Below are positions 54,133-64,000 of a stretch of DNA of 64,000 bases, in pieces; the first letter of the stretch is position 1, and each line of letters begins with the position of its first letter. Below the pieces are notes generated by a model. That model was given only the letters and a program-made list of their open reading frames with translations, made no database searches and was not told the origin of the DNA. The translations under genes and the position numbers were made by a program. Source of the DNA: Gerris lacustris (Eukaryota > Arthropoda > Insecta > Hemiptera > Gerridae); NCBI GenBank assembly GCA_951217055.1, contig OX578279.1:39705610-39769609 (forward strand), written 5' to 3'.

Positions 54133-56347
54133 CTAGCTGGGTACCCGTACATCGCTACGGAGTGTTATTATAATTAGATAAGTTTATAAACAACCATAAT
54201 GAAACATATAAATTATTTTACTATGCAAGAATATCTAGATTCTATCTCTCCCACCTATTTCTATACCCCCTCCTCTTTGATAAGCTAATTTTAAAGATCC
54301 TAAATCCCCCCCCGCCCCCCTAAAGTAAAATATGACAAAACAATACATAAAAACTATTACTCTACTCTTAAAGAGCTTTTGCATCATCAATGGTATTCAT
54401 TACATTGACCCCGTATTCATTACTTGTACCGTACCCTTGTGTACCAAATTTAAATTTACAAAATTCATGTAGGCGTTCATTTTCCCCGTGCTTTGAAGTT
54501 CAAGTGGCCAAATTTTTATCGACATCGAACTAAAACTGTAGATTTGTATAAAGAACATACACCCACATACGTTGATTTTTATATATATAGCTATAAATTT
54601 CCAATTTACCCCCTCCTAAATAAAATTGTACATAACAACAATTACTTTTCTCTTAAAGTGCTTTTCAACGATATGCATGATATGAAGGGAATCCATTACT
54701 TTGACATTTTTACACCGTACCCCTTTGTACCAAAATTTAAATTTCGAAAATTCATGTAGTCAGTGACCTCCCCCTTGCTTTGAAGGTAAAGTGAGTAAAT
54801 ATTCATCAAATTGGAATAAAACTGTAGATTTGTATAAAAGACATACCCTCATACAGACACTCTTCTTTTTTTTATAAGATATTGCTATATTTTTCCATTT
54901 TACCCCCTCCTAAATGAAAATACATGTGACAAAACTGTTCATAACAACAATTAATGTAATCTTAAAGAGCTTTTCAACGATATCCATCATTAAGGGTATT
55001 CAGTCCTTTGACCCCGTATTCATTATTGTACCCTGTTCCCTGTGTACCAAAATTTAAATTTCGAAAATTCAAGTAGACACTGATTTTTTCTTCCTTTGAA
55101 GGTCAAGTGTGCATTTTTTTTATCGAGATCGAACTAAAACTATGGATTTACGTTGACTTTTAGATATATTTTTCCATTTACCCCCCTAAATGCACGTAAA
55201 AACAATTACTGTACTCTTAGAGAGCTTTTCAACAGTATGCATCATGAAGGGTTTTCAACTTTGACATTTGTACCCCGTACCCCTGTGTACCAAAAATTTA
55301 ATTTCGAACATTCATGTAGACAGAGATCTTCCCCTTGCTTTGAAGGTCAAGTGAGCAAATTTCATCGAGATCGAATTAAAACTGTTGATTTGTATAAAGA
55401 ACATAAACACATTCACACATACGTTGACTTTTATAGATATAGATATACATTTCCATTTTACCCCCCTCCTAAATGAAAATATGACAAAAACGTACTTAAC
55501 AACAATTAATGTACTCTTAAAGAGCTTTCCAACGATATGCATCATGAAGGGTATCCATTACTTTGACATTTGTACCCCGTACCTCTGTGTACCAAAATTT
55601 TAATTTCGGAAAATCATTTAGGCAGTGACCTTCACCTTGTTTGGAAGAAAGAGAGTGTAAAAATGCATCAAATTGGGATAAAACTGTATATTTGTATAAA
55701 AGACATTCTCTTATATAGATACTCTTCTTTCTATATATAGATATAGTTATATTTTCCATTTTACCCCCCTCCTAAATGAAAATATGACAAAACTACACAT
55801 AACAACAATTACTGTAAAATTAAAGAGCTTTTCAACGATATGCATCACGTAGGGTATTCATTACTTTGACCCCGTATTCATTACTTGTACCCCGTACCCC
55901 CGTGTACCAAAATTTAAATTTCGAAAATGCATGTAGACCTTGATTTTCCCCTTGCTTTGAAGATCAAGTGTGCAAATTTTCATTGAGATCGGACTAAAAC
56001 TGTAGATTTGTATGAAGAACAAATAAGATATAGCTATATTTTTCCATTTTACCCCCCTCCTAAATGAAAATATGACAAAAGTGTACATAACAACAATTAC
56101 TGTACTCTTAAAGAGCTTTTCAACGATATGCATCATGAAGGGTATTCATTACTTTGACCCCGTATTCATTACTTGTACCCCGTACCCCTGTGTACCAAAA
56201 TTTAAATTTCGAAAATTCATGTAGACCTTGATTTTTTCCTTGCTTTGAAGGTCAAGTGTGCAAATTTGCATCAAAATCGGGCTAAAACTGTAGATTTGTA
56301 TAAAGAACAAACACACACACACATACGTTGACTTTTATATATATAGA
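54133..56347. mobile_element. Tandem-unit repeat family A, copy 3
   Basis: It starts ACTAGCTGGGTACCCGTACA and ends GTTGACTTTTATATATATAG like copies 1 and 2. About seven internal units of roughly 280 bp alternate, some sharing AACTGTAGATTTGTATAAAG ends with CA-rich spacers. The first part (54133-54560) is close to the start of copy 2. Confidence 0.65.
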
Positions 56348-58250
56348 TTATTAAAATATAAATTAGTCATATCCAGCTGCTTATATTTTTGTTATTTTAA
56401 AGTAAAAAGTGGTATGTACAAGTGATTTTACAGTGAAATGTGTGATGAATAATTACTGGGTTTTTGGTGAAGTTTTTAAGTTAATCGGAGTTTTAGAAGC
56501 GAAGTTATGAATATTTTAATACGTATAATAATTATTTATTTATTTTTTATAATATAACATTTAATTTATATATCCTGTAAAACACTTCATTGCGAGCACG
56601 GGTGTCCATCAACAATTTATATATACTTATATACACTATATATAATATTACTTTGTAATTTTATAATTTTAAAAACTGTTTCCCCCTTGTTAAAAATTCA
56701 TAGAGACAATTTTAGGGCATAATAAAAAAACAAGTTTTGGGAAGTGGAATTTTGAGATTGGAACTATTGGCAACGAGATATATGTCCTATTGTTAGGGTT
56801 TCGAGGTCACCCTAGAAACCCTTATGCTTTTGGAAGTTGGTCCGTCCGTCCGTCGCATCTTGGAGTATATCTCCCGACCTACTGTAGCTAGAGATTTGAA
56901 ATTTAAGTGATGGCCTAATTGCAAGGTTCGAACAAGTTATTTGTCCTACCCGTTCTAGTAGCAAGTACTAGACTGCTACTATATTGAACAAAAACTAACA
57001 GAAAAAAAGTTGGTGTTGGTCCCATATACGTTTCAACTTCTGCGCCTATTTGTTTCTCTTCCACTTGCGCACAAACATACATTTATTTACACCTATAGCT
57101 TCAAAAGTACTCATTCGATTTGAATGAAACTTTTATAGTTTATCGCAAGTTACCCGCAGATAGCCCGAGATTAATATGAACCGTCTGAACAATTAAACCA
57201 ATAAGACTATTATAAGACAATAATGGTTTGTAAAAGCATGAAATCAATAAAGTACGTGGATAGGATGCCAGGAAGCTATTTGCCACACCAATTGGCAGTC
57301 CATTTTTATTGCCAAACGGGCATCATTTTCTTATTTATTAGTAGTATATTTCTTATGAGTATTAGTAGTATATTATTAGTAGTATTTCGCCATTTTCTTA
57401 TTTATCAGTAGTATAAAATTAATAGACCACAAAAGAACAGTAACCTTAACCGATAACATAACGAATACAGCAACCTTCTTCAGAATCCAAACAAAGTTGA
57501 AAACCTATGTGCTCTAGTCAAGTCCTTATGATTATTTAATTATTTATGGTGTATTTTTAATTTTTTTAGTATCTTTTGTTTTTATTTTTGTTACCTATAA
57601 ATATCTATAATATATCTATAATATATCTATAATCTATAATATATGTATCTATAATATATCTATAATATATACTAATAATATAATACATTTCTAATAATAT
57701 TTCTAATATATATATTTTTTATCTATCTTTTTTATCTAATATATTTCTAATAATATAATACATATATTTATACATTAAAATAGAAAGAATTTGACTGAGA
57801 TGAAACAAAGAAGTATTCAATTTCTTTAAAAAATATTTAAAAAATTAAAGACAAATATTAAAAATAGAACTAAATTGAATAAGAACCCTGTAAGCGAAAC
57901 GTAAATAAGAAGTTTGTTTGGATTCTAGAGCGAACACAGTTGACGTACAGAGTTGCCAACATTACAAGCCCACTTCTGTCCTCTATTACAAGTAAATTAA
58001 AGGAAACTGTTTAAAATTCACTTATAAGCTAAACTTTTTCTCTTTTTTAATTTTATTTTTGTTGTTTTCGAGCAGGTCGAAATTCAGCGGTTAAATATGA
58101 TTAACTTCTAAAAATATTTTGTTTTTTCCTCTATTTAAATGGCTTTGACAAATTTTAAGAGTAATTATTTATCAATTTTTACTTACATTTTATTATTTTT
58201 TTGTGTCCTTACCTGCGTATTTCCTATTAAGTACCTAGATATAATAGTAC
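56348..58250. other. Non-coding, with one partial family B copy
   Basis: 56980-57310 is a partial family B repeat (CACAAACATACATTTATTTA, GGATGCCAGGAAGCTATTTG). 57590-57780 is TATAATATATC-type low-complexity DNA. No gene seen. Confidence 0.6.
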
Positions 58251-58252
58251 AT

Positions 58253-58372
58253 TACGCGTCGAGTGCGGAAAGTAGAATTTTGCATGCGAGTGTGGAGTTT
58301 GCACCCGAGCGATAGCGAGGGTGGTAAAACCACACGAGCAATGCAAAATGCCGTTTTCGCACGAGTTGCGTA
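58253..58372. repeat. 120-bp hairpin with GC-rich tip
   Basis: Arms start TACGCGTCGAGTGCGG and, reversed, TACGCAACTCGTGCG, and later pair ATTTTGCAT with ATGCAAAAT and GTGTGG with CCACAC. The tip is CGAGCGATAGCG. Confidence 0.7.
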
Positions 58373-58423
58373 CCGTACTTTATCTACGATTGTTAGATTT
58401 AAATAATAAATACAGAAACAAAT

Positions 58424-58561
58424 AAACTTGCTGTATGTAAGTTCGTATCTCTCTCTTGATAAAGATGGCATTAATTCATTAGTTGTATTTTTTGCCGAAT
58501 TAATTATTTCTGGAGGATTATTATTCTCCACATTTTCGTCAAAGTCACTTGATTCACTCAT
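58424..58561 (-). pseudogene. N-terminus of a transposon-derived recombinase-like protein
   Basis: From ATG 58561 the frame reads MSESSDFDEN... then NELMPSLSRERYELTYSKF. The L-P-x-x-S-R-E-x-Y-x-x-x-Y-x-K-F pattern is a start I associate with insect tyrosine-recombinase (Crypton-like) proteins, from memory. After SKF the match is lost and the frame runs into the hairpin at 58253-58372. It is broken or an exon with an unseen donor. Confidence 0.4.
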
Positions 58562-58671
58562 TGTTTTTCACTAAAAACTTGATATAAACAGTTACTTTAA
58601 TAAAAGAACACCAAATTAGTTTTGTTAAATGAAAACAAACTCACTAATCGTGCGTAAAGCTGAAGAATTCA

Positions 58672-58703
58672 TCTTCTTTACCGCACTAGTGCGGTAAAGA
58701 AGA
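58672..58703. repeat. Perfect 32-bp palindrome
   Basis: TCTTCTTTACCGCAC joins TAG-type centre to GTGCGGTAAAGAAGA with no mismatch, and weaker pairing continues outward (GAATTC / GGAATT). It lies just upstream of the minus-strand ATG at 58561. Confidence 0.9.
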
Positions 58704-58726
58704 GGAATTATTCAGAACTATGAGAC

Positions 58727-58736
58727 GCGCATGCGC
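58727..58736. promoter_or_regulatory. Possible NRF1/Ewg-type site
   Basis: GCGCATGCGC is a perfect palindrome that fits the NRF-1 (Erect wing) consensus. Such sites sit in many housekeeping promoters. It is about 170 bp upstream of the 58561 ATG. Function is inferred from the motif only. Confidence 0.3.
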
Positions 58737-58879
58737 AATGAATACAAGTACGTAAATAATCACTTTCTACGCATCTAAACAAAGATATAATGTTTATATT
58801 TCGTATCAATCGTAGATAAAAGAAATTAAAGAAGTTAAACTTGATGTTGTTTAATTTTTCTAACCCAAGCAACCTAATG

Positions 58880-59250
58880 TAATTAAAGTGGCCGTAACTA
58901 TGGAGAACCAATTTTTTTTTTTTTAAATTGAAAGTTGGGTATTATTTTAAAGGTTTGAAATTTGGTTCACAAATAGTTCGGAATAGTCTAAACGAATATA
59001 TATCTGTTTTCCAAAATGGCGGCCATTTTACCCCTAAAAAATTAAAACAAAACGCAAAAAATGCCCCTCCCCTCTACCCCATTAGGACATGTCCTAAAAA
59101 GAAGGTAAAAATACACGATAGAAATTATAGGTGGCCGTTACAATGGTAACCCAAAATTATTATTTTTTGAAATTGTTAAAAGGGGTATTATTTTAAATGT
59201 ATTAAAATGTGGGTCAAAAATATAACATGGAGATTTCCAAAAGATACAGG
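58880..59250. repeat. Tandem pair of about 242-bp units
   Basis: GTGGCCGTAACTATGG at 58890 and GTGGCCGTTACAATGG at 59132 are each followed by GGGTATTATTTTAAA. Both units share the ATTAAAA-AAGG context. Confidence 0.55.
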
Positions 59251-60886
59251 CATATTGCCTCATGAAGGATGGAAAAGGCATCCATAACCATAATCATAAT
59301 ATAATGTACAGGTACAGCAATAATAATGACCATAAAGGCCAAGACCAAGAATGCAAACAGGATTAGACGATATTAAGAAGGTAATGAGAGACGAAAGAAG
59401 ATGAAGGTAATGAGATTTAAATAATTTAATAATAATTTTGGAAAACAATTTTTCCGAATCAGTTTCTTTCCCCTAAATTCTTGTCTGTTAAGACTTCTTG
59501 AGTTTGAATTTTAATTATAAAAATACCTTTTTATTTATATATTTTTTTTATTATTAAGATTTAATATTAATGTTAGTGAGAAGAAGTGAGTTTAAAACCA
59601 AATATGGGCAGGAAAGGTTAACATGAATGTAATAATAATAATTCGACGGAATAAATCATCCTACCCTCTTTTTAAGAGCCATAATAACGAGTATTCAAGA
59701 ATGAGTATAAATCCAATATTTTATTTACCTAAACGTCTGTGCTATTCTGTTTGATTTCTTGTTGAAGATAAGATATACCTATATACTTTTGTAATATTCT
59801 AATTTTAAGAAGAGAAACACCTCACTGACGAAAGGAGTCTGACAGTTCCTAATGGAAAGTTGTTTGTTCACTCACAGGCAAACTACAAACTCGTTCCTTT
59901 TCAACAGAAACTAAAAGAAAATACACAAATAAGACAGATTTCATTTATATTTTAGTCTCGAGCTGAATGGTACATTTGTCAGTAAGAATCCTATTTCTGT
60001 TTAGTCTTCTGAAAAAAGTGAGATATTTGAAAACAAGTTACTTCCTCCCGCAATACTTTCTATTCTTTTAACACATTTAAAAATAATCGTTAGTTCATTA
60101 CAATAATAGTTCAATGTATGACTTCTTAAATTTTTATTAACCCTGTTATTATTTTTTTGTTTTGCTGTTTCTTTTATGTCCCGCGATCAACACATTATTA
60201 GTTTACTGCAGGATGGGATCCAACTTTACTCATACTTGATTATATCATCAGTATAATATGTTAAACATGTCTCACCTCTCTGGGATTCGAACTCACCATA
60301 GATATGTCGGTGTTTTCACTTTAGTTTTGGGCGGAGTTTCTCTAGAACAGACATTATTATTGAAATTTGAATTTATTAGTACCTAACAGTTGTGTTTAGC
60401 TTGTGTTAAAAAAGATCTAAATTTTTGTTGAATTAGTTCACCATTTTATCGTATGATTAATATAATTACCATAATCATATTTATACAGCTTTTGCTTAAT
60501 TAACGTAAAAGATGATGGGGTTTTTGACCTCATTACTGACCAATTTTATCCTGCTTACGTACAGGTAGAATATGTCAGATTCATACTTCATACTTATTTC
60601 AAGCCACAATTTCTCAACTTCAAATGCATCTCAACTAGATTTTTAATTCATGTTTTTGACCAGAAAAAGTGATAAGTAGTGTCTGTTATAAACTTGATAT
60701 GGGCTCCATTCAAAGGTTGTTATTAATGTTAATATTAGGATTTGATATTTTTATTTTTATTAGAATTATTTGTTATAATAAATATTCCTATGTTTTCCAG
60801 AGTTATGTTATATTAATATAAGTAATCTTTCATTGGTGCTGGCAGTTCTGCTTTAAAACTGTAAAGTAGTTAATTTTAATATTTTT
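59251..60886. other. Non-coding stretch; one tRNA-like B box
   Basis: Near 60285 GGGATTCGAACTCACC is a reverse B box, possibly a SINE fragment. Nothing else could be supported. Confidence 0.5.
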
Positions 60887-61407
60887 ACTTTCTCGTATGA
60901 AGGGAAAGTATTGTGATGGTGCGAAAATTCGATTTTGATGGATTTGCACACACAGGTCCCCTGAGTCCAAAAAAGTGGTTTTTAAAAAATGTCTGTCTGT
61001 TGTCTGTGCAGCCGCGTGGAGAGCCTTAAGTATTTCGCCGATTTTGACGAAATTTGGCATACATGTTCAGAAAAGTAAGACCCCAAGGCGAAATCGAGAA
61101 ATTTGAAACTTCAAATTTGGGGGCGCTATCCCCCAAAAACTCTGAAAAAATATTTCTCGAAAACTGTTCCGAGGATTTTGATTTAAAAAATGCTAAAATG
61201 TAGTCCATTTAAATACGAATCAAACGATATAAGCCGTTTTCCCGGGAAAACTTTAGAGACCGGGTTCGATTCCCCGCCAAGAAGTTATTTTTATGATAAA
61301 TTTTGATATAATGTTCAGTAATAATTAAATGTACCTACAATAACTAATTAACGGAAAACACTGGGCTAAGTAATTAAGAACTCGTAGGTATACCTATATG
61401 AGAAAGT
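60887..61407. mobile_element. TIR repeat family C, copy 2
   Basis: It starts ACTTTCTCGTAT and ends ATATGAGAAAGT. It lines up with 14887-16241 without the nested insertion, including GTCTGTGCAGCCGCGTGGAG and the GGTTCGATTCCCCGCC B-box-like block. Confidence 0.55.
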
Positions 61408-63240
61408 TTGTCTGACCGATTTGATTAGAAATTATTTCTAATTCTTGTGGGCTTGAGATTATTCTAAATGTGTTTAAAAACTGTTAATAAGACAAATTAC
61501 AATATGCAAGAAAGAAAAAGTGGTAGATAATTTCTTTTGGCGAGATTGTGTTGTGAGTCCTGTTGCGTGTGGTCCTTTCTATGTTTTGACAGATGTACTA
61601 CCCACTGCACGTACACAAATATACCAACTCTAAACCATTGCGATGTTTAAACTCTTGTTTTTCTTTCTTTGCCTAAACCACCTCAAACAAGCTAAGTAAC
61701 TTAAGAGATACTCTATTTACCTTGTAAATGACGCATAGCATTGTGAGCATTAACAACTGTCTTGTAACGTGGCGGCATTTCTACAAGCACATTACATTTT
61801 AGTTAACATTACTTTGGGTTAAGCATTATAAAGAATAACATGGATGTCCTATTAAATGATGTAATGAATATTAAGAATAAGTTTAAGTTTAGTACGAATG
61901 ATGAAATAGTTTAGCAAAGCATTTTTAATATAAAGCAAAAAATTATTTAATGCGTCTGTAATACGTATGTCGTTGACGTGGTACTTCTTGGTTTCATATT
62001 AATGAAACGTATCTTGAATCCTGATCGCCTCCCTTTATTATTATTGTTTCACAATATTTGAATTTTCTGAAATAAATTAACTATTTTGCATTCAAAATTA
62101 AGTTTTATCGGATGTAGTAGAGTTTGCATCCTTAAGGATTTTAATTAATGTGATGTTTATTCGAAGTAACTAAAGCTGAATAACGTTTTATTATATTTTG
62201 CATATCAAAAGGTGCTAGTAAGTAAGTGATTCGTTTACTTACTTATATTTGATTTTATTCTTTGATATCAGTCGTGGAATCCTACGGACCAGATTAATAT
62301 TAGTGTATTATATTAATTATTAGTCTTAATGTGCATGGTGTCGGGTTTAAACTTGATCTCTATTTGTTTACATTATCGATTAATATGGTTGTTGATGTTA
62401 GTATTTGCTATTCCGAGTGCGTACTAGGCAAGCCAATACTTCTCGAGATAATGTGAGTAATGAATACAGATTTAGAGCTAACATTCAAGTAAGGGATTCT
62501 TTTTGTTTGTCCACCTGTCTGATATTATTAACCTGTTTACTTCTGCCTGCTTGCGGGGATATTATTTTACGTTAGTAAGAATGCGGCTGCTCCCCCCCCC
62601 CCTCCTTTGACACGGAGTAATGGGGCGGCAGATGGGCCGGGTCCCCCGGGGGCGGGTATCCTCGCCGCCTTCCCTTCAGATTGATTCTGGATAAATCCAC
62701 GGGCATCTCAGCCTTGTATAAACAGAGTAACTTTATCTGTCTACAGACTTAATACTTGTGCTTCTGAGTTTTACCCTTATAATTCGATCAGAGTGGTCTA
62801 CAATAAAACAACCGCTCCACAAACCAAATGTAAACTAAACAACTCGAAATTGAACTTTCTTTTTTCAAGAAACTTTTATTTTAAGTTTTGACTTAACGGG
62901 GAAAAAGCCTTTACCGATACATTATTATTAGCCTGATTTATTTTATGAAGAGAACTCTTTCCTTTAATATGAAATTTATTTTCTCTGTTTTATATAAGTT
63001 GTCGATAAAAAGCCTAATTTTTATGAGCAACTTTCATGGGCTATTCCCAATAGAATTTATTAAAAAATGAAGTGTGTTGAAAAATGGCTCATTTTCCCGG
63101 GCTTAAAGAGCTGATTGCGATTCAAGTTTCCTTTTCGTTCTTTGACCATTTTTCATATACCCCATGGAATTTGCCGAAAACGGTGAAATATGGCTCACTT
63201 TTGAATTAAATGTTTGACATTTTCATGTCTTGGCTTTGCT
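61408..63240. other. Non-coding stretch, nothing recognised
   Basis: AT-rich except a GC-rich patch at 62590-62670 with a C run. No frame or repeat supported. Confidence 0.6.
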
Positions 63241-63997
63241 CAGGCCCCACCCAAACGAATTCCGGGCCCCTTGGCAAACATTTTGTGAGGGCCCCTTTCG
63301 GTCTCTACAATACCCCCCCCCCCCCCCACGTCAATCCCAAATATAAGTGTTTGCCTTAACCATATCACCATCTAGATTGTTTTTTCTTACTTTAAATCTA
63401 TTTACATAAATACAAGTAGACTGCTGTCGTTTAACATATACAGTGTGTCCCAAGATTGAGTATCCGAAAGGAAAAATTTTCTTAAACCTCTAAAACGTTT
63501 TCTTGATTTTTTGTAGAGGATGTTCTGTTTTTCAAAATTTTAAAATATGACCAAGAGTAAACTACCCTTATTTTTGTTGGTATCGAAAAATATTATTTAT
63601 AAAAGTGGTTCGGAATTGCAAAAAGCGTATAAATATTAATTTATTTTAAGAATTATTAAATCGCTCTTCTTTTGACTCTGAGCTACTGTTCTGATGGTCA
63701 TATTCTTCATCAGAAGTCTCTTCGTGAAAACGTTTTCTTGTCGTCTTCCTCTTCTCAGAAAACTCTGTTTCTGTTGGCATTTGGCTGGTCATAGCGTTGG
63801 CTACAAGTTTAGCTTCTTCAATTATGGAAATAAATTTGTTTCTTAAACTAATAATTTCTTCCATGAGGTTATCAATATAAGAAACTTCCTTGTCTAGAGT
63901 CCCTTCTCTTAGTTGCAATACTTTGTTACGGTGGCCTGAGCCGGGCCCCTGGGCATTTACCCCCCCCCCCCCCCCCCCCCCCCTCTGGGCGGGCCTG
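63241..63997 (-). mobile_element. Internally deleted hAT element
   Basis: The left end reads CAGGCCCCACCCAAACG and the right end, reversed, CAGGCCCGCCCAGAG. The 8 bases before it are GCTTTGCT, and the three bases left in the window after it are GCT, consistent with an 8-bp duplication. A ZMYM1-like transposase fragment lies inside. Poly(C) runs flank the core on both sides. Confidence 0.7.
63646..63918 (-). pseudogene. ZMYM1-like hAT transposase fragment
   Basis: The 90-residue minus frame reads LMEEIISLRNKFISIIEEAK, then FSEKRKTTRKRFHEETSDEE and an acidic/Ser tail. The spacing A-x-x-FS-x-KR-x-x-x-x-K-x-FDE/FHEE is the same linker seen at 52516-52878, so both fragments are from related transposases. 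No catalytic domain remains. Confidence 0.55.
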
Positions 63998-64000
63998 GCT

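Noticed and set aside
1..64000. A bacterial or viral origin of the window
   Set aside because: Split genes, LTR elements, LINEs and SINEs show eukaryotic nuclear DNA; no operon, ribosome binding sites or rRNA operon seen.

Overview
The window looks like a piece of an animal nuclear genome, most likely an arthropod and probably an insect. It is AT-rich, its genes are split by GT-AG introns, and it is densely packed with eukaryotic transposons: Copia, Gypsy, Penelope-like, Jockey- and RTE-like LINEs, hAT, PIF/Harbinger, mariner-like MITEs and tRNA-derived SINEs. Two host gene families can be read with confidence. The insect order cannot be fixed from the sequence alone.

Host gene 1 (plus strand, 17428-35602) is an SLC17-family (sialin / vesicular anion transporter-like) major-facilitator gene in eight recognisable coding exons. 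They join in phase into about 498 residues and lack only the extreme N-terminus. A second copy of its last exon with its 3' flank lies at 1509-1772, so the locus is a tandem duplication with an offset of about 34 kb. The two 3' flanks (about 1310-5690 and 35150-39605) stay alignable and act as a natural filled/empty site pair: a double PIF/Harbinger insertion and a mariner-like MITE are present in the left copy and absent in the right one. Almost all substitutions between the last exons fall in the first 63 bases, which suggests recent gene conversion of the rest.

Host gene 2 (minus strand, 43596-41895) is a DM-domain transcription factor with a DMA domain, most like insect Dmrt93B. Five exons give a complete 286-residue reading frame. 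Its introns are short and free of recognisable transposons, unlike its surroundings.

Region by region: 1-5690 upstream SLC17 3' end with Harbinger and MITE insertions; 5690-9900 a Penelope-like element split by a short Copia element (LTRs, PBS, PPT and 5-bp TSD visible), then a tRNA-like inverted repeat; 9900-17400 decayed repeats; 17700-21560 a nest of palindromic elements, including a 1.8 kb TIR element with a tandem array of palindromes and a row of five 59-bp hairpins; 17428-35602 the SLC17 gene, whose introns hold a SINE, minisatellites, a MITE, a Gypsy integrase relic, a 5S-rRNA-like fragment and tandem repeat elements; 35600-41600 duplicated flank and hairpin-rich repeats; 41895-43596 Dmrt; 45080-49910 LINE relics; 50836-53661 a hAT element with 8-bp TSD and ZMYM1-like transposase; 54133-56347 a third copy of the tandem-unit repeat; 58250-58740 a relic reading frame beside a long hairpin and a perfect 32-bp palindrome; 60887-61407 a second copy of a TIR repeat; 63241-63997 a deleted hAT element ending at the window edge.

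All calls come from reading the sequence; no alignment or database search was run.
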